Assembly: GCF_910594005.1 (NCBI RefSeq)
Contig: NC_057816.1
Location: forward strand, 39,361,797-39,425,796
Source: Cervus elaphus
Taxonomy: Eukaryota; Chordata; Mammalia; Artiodactyla; Cervidae
Reading direction: 5' to 3'
DNA: 64,000 nt
Of the stretch, positions 1 through 12,700 are shown piece by piece. Within the stretch, counting starts at the first letter, position 1. Each line of letters begins with the position of its first letter. The position numbers were made by a program, and so were the translations under genes. Below the pieces are notes generated by a model that did no database searches, was not told where the DNA came from, and saw only the letters and a list, made by a program, of their open reading frames with translations.

Positions 1-599
1 GCCTAGTTATAAGTAAGAGAGACGACCTCCAAACTCTACACAGTACTTCCTGCTTTAGTAGGAGACATAACTGAAGCTGGGGGGCCCAAAGCCCACCTAG
101 GAACAAAGCGTCTATTTGCCTGTTCTTATCCTTCATGAGTCTCTCCTATTAAAGGAAGTTCAACGATACGAAAGCTACCACAACAGGTAGTTAATCAATA
201 GAATAGACATTTAAGATGCCAGCTACTTTTCAACATCAGGTATATTTTTGTTTGAAAGTGATTAATACTCAGCTTTGCTACACTATATTCACCAAACCCA
301 TAGATAAGCACTATTGATGGCCATTAATATGGACAGGATACCATTTTAGCTAAAAAGACCAAAGCCAAGCCAAGATTACAGTACTATATCCACACGAAAT
401 CTCTCAAGGCCTCCAACAGAGAGACTCCTTCTAAGACTACAAGGTACTAGAGAGAATGCCCCTTCAAAATCAGATTTGCAACTGGGATTTCTCACAAGGG
501 AAGTTACTTTTTTGGGGTTTGTTGTTACTGTTGTTTCAGGCCTCATGGATGTAGGTTCCTAATAGTCCACATGCTATTATAATTGAACTGCACTATTTT
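1..599. other. Unclassified sequence
   Basis: No open reading frame, splice-flanked open frame or recognisable repeat stands out. Composition is ordinary AT-rich mammalian intronic or intergenic DNA. Confidence 0.4.
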
Positions 600-1406
600 T
601 GTGCTTAAAATTTTTCCATTGCTTCCCACTACCTAAATCCATAGAAATCATGTAAGGTTCTTAACAATCTGGTTCTATCCCCACTCCATCAGACAGACAG
701 ATACTCTGTGCTCAAGCTATGCAGAAGGAAAGCTATGACAAATTTAGAGTGTATTAAAAAGCAGAGACATCACTTTGTGAATGAAGGTCTGCACAGTCAA
801 AGCTATGGTTTTCCAGTAGTCATATATGGATGTGAGAGTCGGACCATAAAGAAGGCTGAGTGCCAAAGAATTGATGCTTTTGAATTGTGGTGCTGGAGAA
901 GACTTGACACTCCCTTGGACTGCAAGGAGATCAAATGCGTCAATACTAAAGGAAATCAACCCCAAATATTCATTAGAAGGGATGCTGAGGGATGCTGAAG
1001 CTGCAGCTCCAATACTTTGGCCACCTGATGCAAAGAGCCAGCTTACTGGACAAAACCCTGATGTTAGGAAAGATTGAAGGCAAAAGGAGAAGTGGGCGAC
1101 AGAGGATGAGACAGTTGGATACCAGCACCAGTTTAATGGACATCAGTTTGAGCAAACTCTGGGAGATAGTGAAGGACAGGGAAACCTGGCGTGCTGCAGT
1201 CCATGGGGTCAGAAAGAATCAGACAAGACTTAGCGACTGAAAAACAGCCATAAGGGGAAAAAAAGATGTGCTTTCTCTTTCAAATGCAATATCTTTGGAA
1301 ATAGTGCTCTATCTACTAGAAATTCCACCCACTCTGTTTACTGCCATTGCAACCTTCAAGATTTTTCTCAAGTTGCCTGCTCTATGAAGGCCTCTTTTTT
1401 CTAGAT
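600..1406 (+). mobile_element. L2 LINE remnant, split by a BovB insertion
   Basis: Positions 600-700 carry an L2-like stretch (cttcccactacctaaatcc, then a 'caatctggttctatcccc' motif). After the BovB at 713-1243 the L2-like text resumes at about 1320-1400 (tgccattgcaacc ... tatgaaggcctc). The order and orientation fit one ancient L2 interrupted by a younger insertion. The assignment rests on motif similarity only. Confidence 0.45.
713..1243 (+). mobile_element. BovB (RTE) LINE, 5'-truncated 3' piece
   Basis: The sequence matches the C-terminal coding part and 3' end of BovB: a frame rich in the conserved 'KAMTNL', 'YGCES' and 'FELWCWRR' motifs, followed by the 3' terminus ending in a gactgaaaaa-like tail. 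Several frameshifts and a short duplication (gggatgctga twice near 980) break the frame, so it encodes nothing functional. The element inserted into an older L2. No convincing target-site duplication was found. Confidence 0.9.
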
Positions 1407-1602
1407 AGCAAATGAAGCACTCCCTAAGAACCTGCCTGCCAAGGCAGCAGATGCAGATTCAAACCCTGGGTCAGGAAGGTCCCCTGGAGAAGGAAACAGC
1501 AACCCACTCCAGTATTCTTACCTGGAAAACCCCAGGAGCCTAGTAGACTACAGTCCATGGGGTGGCAAAGAGTCAGACATGACTTAGCAACTAAACAACA
1601 AT
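1407..1602 (+). mobile_element. Bov-tA SINE
   Basis: It has a tRNA-derived head (taagaacctgcctgcc ... caaaccctgggtc) joined to the Bov-A body (ggagaaggaaac ... acccactccagtattctt) and the BovB-like tail (agagtcagacatgactt). The head start is eroded. Confidence 0.88.
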
Positions 1603-1699
1603 TATAGGACATCATACCATGTTAGACTGCACTGATGCATGCCCCACTGGACTATAACCTTCTTAAAGACAAACAGTGTCATGCACATAGGTCCCCTTT

Positions 1700-1890
1700 A
1701 TGGAGCATGTACTATGTGCCAAAATCAAAATAAATTTGGTATTTTACTTCTACAGCTCCACCTTTAAAATAATTATGATGGCAAATATTTTTATTCTCAT
1801 TGTACAGGTTAAGAGGAGGAGGTTCAAAATCACATTGCTGTAAGTAGAGGAAGCAGAATTCCTGCACGATCCTTTTGGCCCCATGTCAGT
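1700..1890 (+). mobile_element. MIR SINE remnant
   Basis: The stretch shows MIR-like order: a 'tgtactatgtgcca' core-like motif, 'attctcattgtacagg', then 'aaaatcacattgctgtaagtag'. It is diverged and has a small internal insertion. Confidence 0.55.
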
Positions 1891-2870
1891 ACTCCTTCCA
1901 TAAGCAGCACTCTAGTTCCCACTACAAACACTGGAGTCCCATCCATCTTGTATCCTTAATATGGGGCACAAAGTGAGAACTCTAGACACTCAATAAACAT
2001 GTGCTGAAAGAGTGAAGAAATGATTGCTTAAGTGTTTCTTATGCCCACTTTGCTTTCTGTTACTCAGAACCAATCAACTGTGATGAAAAACTATTTGTCT
2101 CAATAGAGAGTCATTTCTATCATAGTCCCAGCAATATGTTAGAAAATAAAGCCATTTGATGTTGCACTACAAGTTCTAGAGAGCAAGAACTTTCAGTTCT
2201 AGGTAGTAACATTTTTTTCAGGATTTCTTTGGCAGCAGTTACATAATTCATATTTAATAAGCCTGCTCTGTGTTCCCATAAAGTTCTGCATCCATCTCTA
2301 TTTTAGCACTTGATATTAAGCTACTTGAGTGCATATCTGTCTTCCTTCTAGATAATTACCTACTTTAGGGCAAGGATATACTCTCACTCATTTCCCCATA
2401 CAAGATGCTCATGTTGTTGTCAAAAAATCTGACACAGTAACACCAAACCAATCCAAGCCAAACAAACATTAAGCTATCTAAAACCATGTGGAATAATCAT
2501 TTTACAGAGTTTCCCAGGTATCTTTGAGTTTAATCCTTTAAAATAAAAATTTCAGTTTCTTTTGCATAGAAGCCTTTCTAAAATGTTTGTTCCTTTCTTT
2601 TTAAAGAAATCACACTTAAAACGATTTAAACTATTTCAAACATTCTCTATTTCTCTACTCTAGGAGAATAATTGCTGCAGACAGCTAACCCCATGCACCA
2701 TAGTCTCAGATGATGGCACATTCTATGCTTTTATGTTTGTTTTTTGCTTTGGATTTGTCTTTCCCTGCCTTCTCTTACTATCAAACAATGAAAATGTGAG
2801 AATTCACTTCTCAGGATCAAGAGTGTGTCTGCCAATAGAAATTCCTCCCTATGGTTAATAATTTTCATTT
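1891..2870. other. Unclassified AT-rich sequence
   Basis: No host exon or confident repeat was recognised. Old repeat fragments too diverged to name by eye are likely. Confidence 0.35.
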
Positions 2871-2874
2871 GGGG

Positions 2875-2955
2875 GGAGGTATTTACTGATAAGCAGTATG
2901 CTAAGCACTTTATTTCCATCATTTAACTTAATCCCAACAAATTTCCAAGAGAGGG
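2875..2955 (+). mobile_element. MIR SINE fragment
   Basis: A MIR core is visible (atgctaagcactttatttcc ... ttaacttaatcccaacaa). Only the central part is preserved. Confidence 0.6.
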
Positions 2956-3029
2956 TAGAATTGGCTCTGGCTCCTCAAAGCACTTTTTCAGTTTTTACTG
3001 ACATGTTCCTCATGAGTAAAGCTGTATGC

Positions 3030-3251
3030 ATGTGTACGTGCGAAGTTGCACAGTCAAGTCTGACGCTGCAACTTCAAGGACTATAGCCCTTCAAGGTTCC
3101 TCTGTTCACAAATTTCCCAGGCAAGAATACTAGAGCAGGTTGCCATTTCCCACTCCAGGGATCTTCCCAACCCAGGGATCAAACCTGCATCTCTTAGTGT
3201 CTCTTGCATGGCAGGCAAGTTTATACCAGCGAGCCACCTGGGAAGTCCCAT
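3030..3251 (-). mobile_element. Bov-tA SINE
   Basis: Read on the minus strand it begins gggacttcccaggtggctcgc (tRNA-like head) and continues through the Bov-A body to a degraded 3' end near 3030. Confidence 0.9.
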
Positions 3252-3954
3252 CTAGATAGGGCTTCCAAAAGCTGTATAGTTTATTCTAGGGCTATAACTA
3301 AATGTGGCTAAGTTGTTACCATCCCTTTTTTCAGAAAGCCCCATCCAAATAATTTTATTTCAATCAGCGTCATTACAGCATGGGTAGATACTTCACTGTT
3401 TATCAACCTATTCTCACACTCTTAATGTTTACAATAGCACATAGTTGGGACTGCTAATGTCTCTCAACCTGTATCAGATAAAATACTTAGTAGGAAAGGT
3501 TGAGAGTAGAATAAGGGGATAAGTGATAGTTTTCAAATTGATGGCAAAGAATGTGTGTTTGCTCTGTGTTGCAGAATTACAAGTAATGGTAGAATGTTAA
3601 GAATGTATGCTTTTTATTCCATCACGGGAGAACTCTCTAACAACTACAACAGTCCCATAATGGAAACAGTAAACTCTACATCTCAATCCTACACTTTCAA
3701 GGTAGCCTGATGTTCCAACCCTACAGCTACTGGCCTGTTCAAGTGTCCCAGGCACTTTATTCTAGTTCATTCTAGTTCTCACTTGAATCTTTTCAATTAC
3801 AAGCCCACTATTTCTTTGCTGAAACTTTATTTGCATTGTGTTGCTCAGCCTCCTGGCTTTCAACTTCTTCCTTGTAATCTTCAGCTTGGATCTGCTCCAC
3901 CTAAACTCTCTGCTTTAGACTGCCTCAGAATGCCTCAGAAAATGCCTCTACATA
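3252..3954. other. Unclassified sequence
   Basis: No gene is supported. Short open frames here have neither splice context nor recognisable domains. Confidence 0.35.
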
Positions 3955-4120
3955 TTAGCTGTGTGACCTTGGTCCAATCATTTAAACTTTTTGCACCTTA
4001 TTCTTCTGTGAAATTAGAGTAATAATACCCATCTTGTATGACTGCTATGAGAATTAAATGACTTAATATATGTAAAGTGCTTAGATAAATGCCTAGAATA
4101 TAATAAGTGCTACCTAAGAA
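3955..4120 (+). mobile_element. MIR SINE
   Basis: Typical MIR order is present: 'tgtgaccttggtccaatcat', 'ttctgtgaaat', 'aatacccatcttg', 'gagaattaaatgac', 'gtaaagtgcttag'. This is one of the better preserved MIRs in the window. Confidence 0.75.
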
Positions 4121-4125
4121 TTAAC

Positions 4126-4338
4126 TGGGCATCACAGGTGGCTCAGTGCTAAAGAATCCATCTGCCAATGCAGGAAATGTGGGCTCCTTCCCTGGGTGGG
4201 GAAGATCCCCCAGAGGAGGAAATGGTAACCCACTCCGATAGTCTTGCCTGGAAAACTCCATGGACAGAGAAGCCTGGCGGACTACAGTCCATGGAGTTGC
4301 AAAAGAGTTAAACAAGACAGCGACAAAAAAAAAAAAAA
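4126..4338 (+). mobile_element. Bov-tA SINE with A-rich tail
   Basis: The head (ggcatcacaggtggctcagt), Bov-A body and tail are followed by an A-run at 4325-4338 and further A-rich sequence to about 4360. Confidence 0.9.
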
Positions 4339-4360
4339 TGGAAAAAGAAAAAAAAAAACA

Positions 4361-5287
4361 AAGTGACAAATCCTTTATTAAATGTGTTAGTACTTCTATC
4401 AGTTAGGGTTCTCCACAGTAACAGAATAGGAGAGAAAGACAGAGATACAAAGAGAGATTCATTTTAAGGAGTTGACTCTTGGAATCCTAGAGACTGGCAA
4501 GTTTGAAATATACAGGGCAGACCATCAGGCTAGAAACTCAAGGATCGGAATTGCAACCATGAGGCAGGATTCTTTCTCTGAAAAATCTCAGTTTTGCTTT
4601 TAAGGCCTTCAGCTATTAATTTCATGAGCCTTACACCCATTATCAAGAGTAATCTCCTTTACTTAAAGTCAACCAGTTTTATGTTAACCACGTGTACAAA
4701 ATACCTTCACAGCAACATCTAGATTAGTGTTTATTAAATAACCTGGTGCTACAGCTTAGATAAACTGGCACATAAAACTACCACAGTACTATAAAGAAAT
4801 CTCCTGAATATTCTGTGTTATACACTTTAAGAATCAGTGTAGCCAATGACTTGAGGCATTAATGGTTTGGAGTTTATGACTCACTTACTCTTGTAGATTC
4901 TGTACTAGAGAACTTATGTTTTCCTGCTGGAATGATACCTGGTATTATATTGATTCATTTTTCATCACATTGTACAACATGGCCATGACAGATTAAAAAT
5001 AAAACAACTTTCCTTCTTTAGATAAGTAACAAGGGGTTATTCATATGTTAAGCCATGGTCTTGTGTTATTTACTTTAAATCACAGCTGCATACATACAAT
5101 TATGTCATATATAATTACTAATAATGAAATAGCTGAGAACAGGAAAATATATAAAATTTCATAAAATGTTTAATAGTGCATTCATATAGATTTTGTAATC
5201 CCCAAGACACCTTAGAATCCGTTCTCGATCCAGTGTTACAAGTTGGATAATCATATATCAGAAAATTTCTGGAACACTCTCAACTGA
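4361..5287. other. Unclassified sequence
   Basis: Ordinary AT-rich sequence with no supported gene. The part around 4390-4780 may be an old repeat that I could not name. Confidence 0.35.
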
Positions 5288-5501
5288 GGCTTCCCAGGAG
5301 GCACTAGTGGTAAAGAACATGCCTGCCAATTCTGGAGACACAAGAATCATGGGTTTGAACCCTGGGTCGGGAAGATCTCCTGAAGGAGGGCAGGGCAACC
5401 CACTGCAGTATTCCTGACTGGAGAATCCAATGGACAGAGAAGCCTGGCTGGCTACAGTCCATAGGGTCGCAAAGAGTCAGACATGACCGAAGTGACTTAG
5501 G
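5288..5501 (+). mobile_element. Bov-tA SINE
   Basis: A full-length copy: 'ggcttcccaggaggcactagt' head, Bov-A body, and a 3' end at 'gaccgaagtgacttag', an ending shared with a subset of Bov-tA copies. Confidence 0.93.
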
Positions 5502-6770
5502 GTGCATGCTACTGCCCAGTTTCATATTTTTATATAGCTTTAAAACTATAGGGCTTTTAGATAAGACAATAACATAATCAATTTATATATTGCATGAACA
5601 TTTACTAAATGGCTATTCTATGCAGGGATGTGAACTAGTACTAATACAGGGATATAAGCCATATACACGGAGTCCATAATATTGTAAGGGACTTCTACTC
5701 TGCTCCCAAATAACTATAATACAATGTGGAAAGTTCTAAACTCCCTAAGAGGAAAAATACTAAGCTGATTCAAAGCAATACTATACTTCTTGATAAAAAT
5801 AACAAATCCTGTGGTTTCCACATAAACTCTCCATGGACAAAGTATTAGGCAGATAGACTTCCTTGGACCTAATGTTATATAGGTTACACCTCATGTTATA
5901 CACCTGTATACAACATCAAGCTTGTCAAGTACCAATATTTGAAATGTTCTCCACAGTTACATTTCTATTATCAAATTATTAATAGTTCTACCACATGAAC
6001 AAATCTCATTCCCTGATCATAATATCTTAGCACTGGATTGACCCCTTACATATACGGTAAGCTCCTTTCTCTATGGGAGCAAAATTTGAGAGAATGTGAA
6101 GACATCTATATCTTTTTTGTCAAGATACTCTGCCTGTTGAATAAGCATTGTCATTGTAAAACTGCATAATTGCAAAAATGGCAAAAAATGAATTTTTAAA
6201 GAGAACAAGTTATTAAAAGAGGTGAGCTATCAACCCAAATCAAGTCTGTAGCAGGAAAAAGAATAGTCCCTCCAACCTAACCACTCTCTCCAAGACTGCT
6301 AATGACCCAGTAACATCACTGACTCTGATAGCAACATAATCTGCTAAAAGGTTCATGCATAGGGAAAGATGTAGAACTACACGACATCATTTTAAGCCCA
6401 TAACTGTCTTATATGCTGCCACACAATAATTATGTTAAAGGACACAGTAAGCTGTTAACCACCATGACTCATTTTTATACTTTTAATAACTTCCTTACCT
6501 AGGACTAGCATCTTTTCCCTGAATCAACCAAGAAATTCCAAAACATGCTTCTAGTATGACATACATACATATAGTAATGTACATATACATAGTAATATAT
6601 GCAGGAATGTATAGTAATAGTACCTTACTATCTATATTATATATAGACAAAAAAAAATCACATTTTTCTCATACATCAAGGAAAATATAGTCAATCACCC
6701 ACTCAATAAACATTTATTGAATACATATTGCCTAACAATCTGTAAAAAAACAAAAACAGTATAGTTAGTT
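5502..6770. other. Unclassified AT-rich sequence with a low-complexity patch
   Basis: No gene seen. At 6555-6650 there is a low-complexity run of acatac/atagtaat-type repeats. Confidence 0.35.
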
Positions 6771-6978
6771 GTACGGTGGTTTAGTTGCTAAGTTGTGTCC
6801 AACTCTTGTGACCCCATGGACTGCAGCCCACCAGGCTCCTCTGTCCATGGGATTTCCCAGGCAAGAATACTGGAGTGGGTTGCTATTTCCTTCTCCAGGG
6901 GTTCCTCCTCACTTACGGGGCAAACCGAGGGCTTCTGCATTGCAGGCGGATTCTTTACCAACTGAGGCCGCAGGGAAG
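6771..6978 (-). mobile_element. Bov-tA SINE
   Basis: A minus-strand copy with the head at the right (gcttccctgcggcctcag) and the BovB-like tail at the left (ttagttgctaagttgtgtcc). Confidence 0.92.
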
Positions 6979-7995
6979 CACCATGGAGAAATTTAATACT
7001 TGCTATCAGGCCGCTCAAAATCTAACAGGTGAAGCACCTGAGCAACTAGTTCTAATAAAATACAGTGAACGCTCTAACAGAGGCCTTGGGCAGCACACAG
7101 CAGAGAAGAATCTGTTCTTGTTGAGGTCATTAGAAGACTGGTGATAGACGACTAAGCCTTTAAAAGATTAAAGTAGGAAATTTCCAGATTAAAAACAAAG
7201 GGATGAATATTCCACACAGAAGAAATAACAAGAACAAGGCTTAAGTTAGGCTTAACTTGAGTTCGGGCCAGACTATTAAGGCTATACCAAGGTAAATGCT
7301 ATGTTAAGGAAATGAAACAACAGCCAGTAATCAATAAGGATCAATAGGTAGTTTTTAAACTGTTGGATTATGGGGGTTGAGCTACAAAAGGAAAGACTAA
7401 ATTATGAGGATCAATTTGAAGCCTGTTGTGAAATCTCTTAGCAAGATTCTATGGAACACTGAATTGGATCAGTGGCATTGTGAATAGAGAGAAAGAGCAA
7501 ACTTATATTTCAAAGTGACTAAAATTAGTGGAATTTTATAGTTAAATATCCACACACTATCTCAATAATATATCATTTAAGGTCCAGTGATTCTAGTAAG
7601 TATGAATATGATCCACTTTCACTATATTTGAGCAATATTAGGTAGAAAACTGAATTACTTTTGCTGTTCTGGATCAGATTATTGGAAGATTAGCTAGAAT
7701 CCTCCAAAGAAAATTATCACTTTAAATTATGCAGAGATAAAAACTGAGCTAACATTCAACCTCCGCAAAGTAACCACCAGCTCCGTAAGTTACTCACAGG
7801 TTTCCCTAGGTGATTAATTTTGCCACTCAGCTTGTCCTTTCTATTACAAGTTAGTTTGACTGCATTTTCTAAATTTGACATAATTTTGTCCTTTACAAGT
7901 CAAGTTATTACCCAGGAGAAATGATGCTTGTAAAGAAAAATTCAGTATCCTTAAGAAGGGAAATGCATAATTCTCCAGGTATTCAGTTGAATATT
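6979..7995. other. Unclassified sequence
   Basis: No exon-like or repeat structure that I can name. Confidence 0.35.
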
Positions 7996-8290
7996 TTCTA
8001 GTGCAGTAGCCACCTAATTGGTCTCCCTGTCACCAGTTTCTCCCTTCTCCAATCCACCATGTGTGATGTTGCCAGTTTAACCGTCCTCAGCATAGCTGAT
8101 AATGCTACTTCCTTACACAAAAACTTTCTATGGCTCACAACTGTCTAAAGAAGAGTCTCTAGACTCTGTTTAATTAAAGATTTCAATCAGCTCAAATCTC
8201 CCATCAGTCTTCCTCTCGCCTCCCCTGTCTGCTGAACCTGACTGCTCACTATCCATTGAGCCCTCTGCTCTCCTCTAGGAAGGGACACGG
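7996..8290 (+). mobile_element. L2 LINE remnant
   Basis: It carries the characteristic L2 wording 'gtagccacctaattggtctccctg', 'cttctccaatccaccat' and, diverged, 'ctatggctcacaactg'. It represents an internal/3' part of L2. Confidence 0.6.
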
Positions 8291-8334
8291 GACGTCAGGC
8301 ACGTGTTTGTTACTCCTCAGACACCACAGCTGAT

Positions 8335-8515
8335 GCTAATCAAGTTATTTAGCTTTTCTGGGGCTTAGTTTCATCTTCTGCAAATTAGAAATAATAATAT
8401 CGACCCACCACCTCAAATTCTATTTAAAACAAGATGAGCAATCAATAAAATGCTTACCTTGCTGGATTGTTATAAAGATTAGAAAATAATACATTAGAAG
8501 TGCCTAGTCTGGACT
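8335..8515 (+). mobile_element. MIR SINE remnant
   Basis: MIR 3' half: 'caagttatttagcttttctggggcttagtttc', then 'ataataatatcgaccc' and 'gattgttataaagatt'. Confidence 0.65.
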
Positions 8516-8704
8516 TGAATTATAGGCAAAAAGTTTTATTACTCTTCCAAGTTTTTGATCAGTTTTCTATATCTGGAATACTTGTCACTTCAACCAAACC
8601 CTTAAGCATAACATAAAGACCAGTGCTAAAGCTACCTAGCCATGAAACCATCACCAATATCCTAGTGAAAACTGCTTTTTTCCTCCTATAGTGTCATGGC
8701 GAAA

Positions 8705-8880
8705 TCCCTGCCTTGAAGTCAGACTCCTAACTACCTCACTTTCTAATAACATGATCCTGAACAAGTTGCCTATGCACAGCTTCCTCATTTATAATATGGA
8801 CGGTGATATCACTTTACCTGGCTCACTAAGCCATTATGAGAATCAACTAAGATAAGTGATATCTTCAAACATGTAATGGT
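8705..8880 (+). mobile_element. MIR SINE remnant
   Basis: The motifs 'tgatcctgaacaagttgcc', 'cttcctcatttataatatgg' and 'tatgagaatcaactaagat' follow MIR order. It lies about 190 bp from the previous MIR in the same orientation. Confidence 0.6.
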
Positions 8881-8973
8881 CTACACATATGAGACACTGC
8901 TACTCCTACTAAAGTGTAAGATCAAATAAGGAGCCTGGTCTTCCTCATCTTTATAACTGATATAAAGAAAAAA

Positions 8974-9185
8974 CAGGGCTTCCCAAGTGGCACAGTGGTA
9001 AAGAATCCTCCTGCCAGTGTAGGAGACGCAGGTTAGATCTCTGGGTGGGGAAGATTCCCAGGAGTAGGAAACGGCAACCCACTCCAGTATTCTTGTCTGG
9101 AAAATTCCATGGACAGAAGAAGCCTGGCAGGCTCCAGGGTAGAGTCAGATCGCGAAGAGTCAGACACGACTGAGCACGTATGCAC
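8974..9185 (+). mobile_element. Bov-tA SINE
   Basis: Head 'gggcttcccaagtggcacagt', Bov-A body and tail 'gagtcagacacgactgagcac'. A short shared aaagaaa motif flanks it but is too A-rich to count as a target-site duplication. Confidence 0.93.
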
Positions 9186-10169
9186 GGCCACAACTACCAA
9201 AGAAAGAGATCAAGCCCAAGGAGAAGAGAATAACTAGTCTTCAGGTCAGGAACTAGGAGACTGGAAGAAACAATCAAGTGAAAGGTATAAGCAAAGGGAA
9301 GTGGGTAGAACTGAGGCTATAAAGAAGCTGTTCCTGAGGTTCACTTTTATAAACCAGTTGTGTGCAAAGGCAAGTGGCAGCTTAAAGACACTACCCACAG
9401 CAGATACTCTGTAAGTGATAGGGAAGGGAAGGAAGAGGGGCATGGGGAGAAAGGGATGGGGAATAGGAAGGAGGACAGTTTCATTATTCCTTACAAGTGC
9501 TAATTTCTGTACCTCTTGCCAAGGTGGTGTAACAAGAAGATTAACTAGTAGTTTAAAGCTTATGTGTCAACCTTCAAGGTTCCCTCTCTCTAATTCTGCC
9601 TCTTTTCTCCACTCTACATCTCTCCCATTCATCATTAATTCCCATTCATCATCATTTATCCCCTCTCCACCAGGTTCCCCACCCCGAATAATTACTCTTT
9701 TTCCGTTGTCTCTACGAGATAAATGAACAAAACAAAACAAATACCTCTGCTCTTATTTAAATGTCAATATGGAGCTCTGACAAGCTCATGCAAGAGCCTG
9801 CTAACAGAGGTATTGTATTAATTGTCTTTCAGCAAGTATGCATATTTTAACAGGAATCACTAATACTCTCTTTCTCCTCTTCAGTCCCATCAAAAAACCC
9901 AGGAAAAGAATTCCATGTAACAGCAATGGGCATATGAGAAGATATTTGCAAGACATATAGTAAATTATCTTATATTCACATAATACTTCTGCTTTGTAAA
10001 ATACTTTCTCATCTGTTATCTGATCTGAATCCCCAGAGAGGAATGATGAAAGAAAAAAACAAAATCCTATTTTTACCACACATTTTAACATAATGCAGTT
10101 TTATATAATTCAGTTTTCAAAGTTTTCTTATATATATCTTTTCATTTGCTTCTCCCCAATACGCAAGGG
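9186..10169. other. Unclassified sequence with a purine-rich tract
   Basis: A G/A-rich tract occupies about 9418-9476. No exon with convincing splice sites was found in the rest. Confidence 0.35.
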
Positions 10170-10885
10170 TTAGATGGGAAAGAGGAGAGTGAAAAGCTGG
10201 CTTAAAACTCAACATTCAAAAAACAAAGATCATGACATCTGGTCCCAGCACTTCATGGCAAATAGATGGGGAAACAATGGAAACAGTGACAGATTTTATT
10301 TTCTTGGGCTCCAAAATCACTGCAGATGGTGACTGCAGCCATGAAATTAAAAGACACTTGCTCCTTGGAAGAAAAGCTATGACCAACTTAGACAGCATAC
10401 TAAAAAGCGGAGAGATTTCTTTAGTGACAAAGGTCCATACAGTCAAAGCTATGGTTTTTCCAGTAGTCAGGTATGGATATGAGAGTTGGATCATAAAGAA
10501 AGCTGAGTATCAAAGAATTGATGTTTGTGAACAGTGGTGTTGGGAAAGACTCTTGAGAGTCCCTTGGACTGCAAGGAGATCAAACCAGTCGACCCAAAAG
10601 GAAATCAACCCTGAATATTCATTGGAAGGACTGATGATGAAGCTGAAGCTCCAATACTTTGGCCACCTGATGTGAGAACTGACTCATTGGAAAAGACCCT
10701 GATGCTGGGAAAGACATAAGGCAGGAGGAGAAGGGGATGAAAGAGGATGAGATGGTTGTATGGCATCACCGACTCAATGGACATGAGTTTGAGTAAACTC
10801 CGGGAGTTGGTGATGGACAGGGAGGTCTGGAGTGCTGCAGTTCATGGGGCTGCAAAGAGTCAGACAGGACTGAGCGACTGAACTG
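10170..10885 (+). mobile_element. BovB (RTE) LINE, 5'-truncated, with C-terminal ORF remnant
   Basis: The element starts inside the reverse-transcriptase ORF just after the catalytic region (aaagaggagagtgaaaa) and runs to the BovB 3' terminus. An open frame at 10232-10675 keeps the post-RT motifs 'SWQIDGETMETVTDF', 'SKITADGDCSHEIKRHL' and 'QYFGHLM', then meets TGA where other copies have CGA or CAA. Flanking 12-mers aatacgcaaggg (10158-10169) and aatatgcaggga (10886-10897) match at 9 of 12 positions and may be a decayed target-site duplication. Confidence 0.93.
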
Positions 10886-10977
10886 AATATGCAGGGACGT
10901 CTGTTTCCTCCATCTACTGATGAAGTAAATGAGACTCAGAGATGTGAAAGGACTTTCCATAAGCTCATATCAAAATA

Positions 10978-11225
10978 GCTACTATTTATGGAGTATTTAC
11001 TAGGTTCAGGAATTGTACTAAGTACTTTACATGCCTTATATATTATTCATACTTCACAACAAGCTTATGAGGTTAGCATTATTATTATTTTAACATTCTA
11101 CAAATAAAGGAATTGACGTACACAGAGGTTAAGTAGTTTGGCCACAGCCACACAATCAACAAACAGCAAAACCAAAATCTAAACAGAGCTCTCAGATGGC
11201 TCAATTTTTCTGTTTTGCCAAGCTG
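10978..11225 (+). mobile_element. MIR SINE
   Basis: Nearly complete MIR: 'ttatggagtatttactaggt', 'tactaagtactttacatgcc', 'acagaggttaagtagtttggcc' and 'agccacacaatcaacaaac'. Confidence 0.8.
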
Positions 11226-11754
11226 CCTCCTTCCCAGCCCAAGGCTGTTACTGCAACATGGTTTAGTAATTGTTCAGTAATATAAAAATGCTTTCTTTCT
11301 ATTACCAAATTAGAACTGCAGGCTTCAGCTCAGTCACACAATCTCTGTGGGAAAAAAAATAGAGTGTATAAAAAATAATATATATAAACACTTAAAGCAG
11401 AAGTGGGGAGGATGTTATGTCCACTTCTTTCACAAAAGAATCAAAGATAGAAAACTCACCATACCTGGGGGCTAAAATCAGTAAAATAGTGTTAGCAGGT
11501 AAGAGAGCAATACTGCCTCAGCATAGAACAAAACAGAAGAGAGAGAAGTCACTTACGGCTCAGGAAAAATCACCTAAGAAATCAACAAAATCTAACCACG
11601 GATTATATGCTTATTTTAAAATGTTTAAAACAAGGAATATCTTTGTTGTATTCCTAAAATAAAGGCTGAGTAAATAATTTCCATCTTGTTTCAAAACTTC
11701 AGCAACTCAACACAGAACAGCACTGCTACAACTTGCTGCCACTTGTGATACCAA
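11226..11754. other. Unclassified sequence
   Basis: Open frames in this stretch have no splice context and are lysine/serine-rich, as expected of AT-rich noncoding DNA. Confidence 0.35.
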
Positions 11755-11966
11755 CACGTGTGCCTGATGGCTCAGTCGTGTCCAACCCTTTGCGACCCAG
11801 TGGGCTGCAGCCCACCAGGCTCAACTGTCCATGGATTCTCCAGGCAAGAATACCGGAGTGGGCAGCCATTCCCTTCTCCAGGGGACCTTCCCAACCCAGG
11901 GATCGAATCCAGGTCTCCTGCATCACAGGCGGATTCTTTACTGTCTGAGCCACCGGGGAAGCCCCA
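11755..11966 (-). mobile_element. Bov-tA SINE
   Basis: Full-length minus-strand copy: head at right (ggggcttccccggtggctcag), tail at left (ctcagtcgtgtccaaccc). Confidence 0.94.
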
Positions 11967-12539
11967 TCAACACACATTACAGGTTAAATATTTTAATGGG
12001 GGTGGCAGCAGCATTAAAAAAAAAAATTGGTCTACATTTCCAAAACCTTCTATAAATCAGACTTTATGTTAAACAGGTAGAATTTTATCACATACATGCT
12101 GAGTAAGTGAGAAGAGAGATCTCTCCCTTAGGCACCCAAGATGACATTTCAAGAACTAGTAGGTGAAGCTTATATTTAAAATGATCCCAGGCTGAACACA
12201 AACAGTAAATGTCACTTTATCTCAAGTCAAGAAAACTCTAAAACCTTGACCTCTAGGTCTTTTTAAAACTACATACTATAAAAATTATGTCAAAGCTTTT
12301 ACTTTGGGGCTCATCTGATTTTGTTTCAAGGGAGAAATCAGTCATTGGGACACTACAGGGACTTTACAGGATCCAAAACAGTGACTCCTTGCTATCCACT
12401 TTAAGATACACTAAATACAGAGGTACAGGAAAGAAGCCTGTGGAAACCAATGAGTCAAGTCAACCCAGGTCAAAATAAAATATATTTCTAATTTCTAAAA
12501 ACATAAGATTCTGCATGACTTTGGGGAAAGTCAAATTAA
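11967..12539. other. Unclassified sequence
   Basis: No gene or named repeat was recognised. Confidence 0.35.
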
Positions 12540-12700
12540 GTCACTGATATGTTCAAAACCTTCTGATGGTTTCTCACTTCTCTCAGAGTAAATCTTCCCA
12601 ATAGCCTACAAGACTGTATATAATCTGGTCCCCTATTACTTCAGCACCCTTTTTGCTGATTTCTACAAACTCTATCCATCCTTCAAGGCCATAGTAATAG
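12540..12700 (+). mobile_element. L2 LINE remnant
   Basis: L2-like text: 'cctacaagactgtatataatctggtccc', then 'cttcaaggccatag'. A MIR follows directly. Confidence 0.6.
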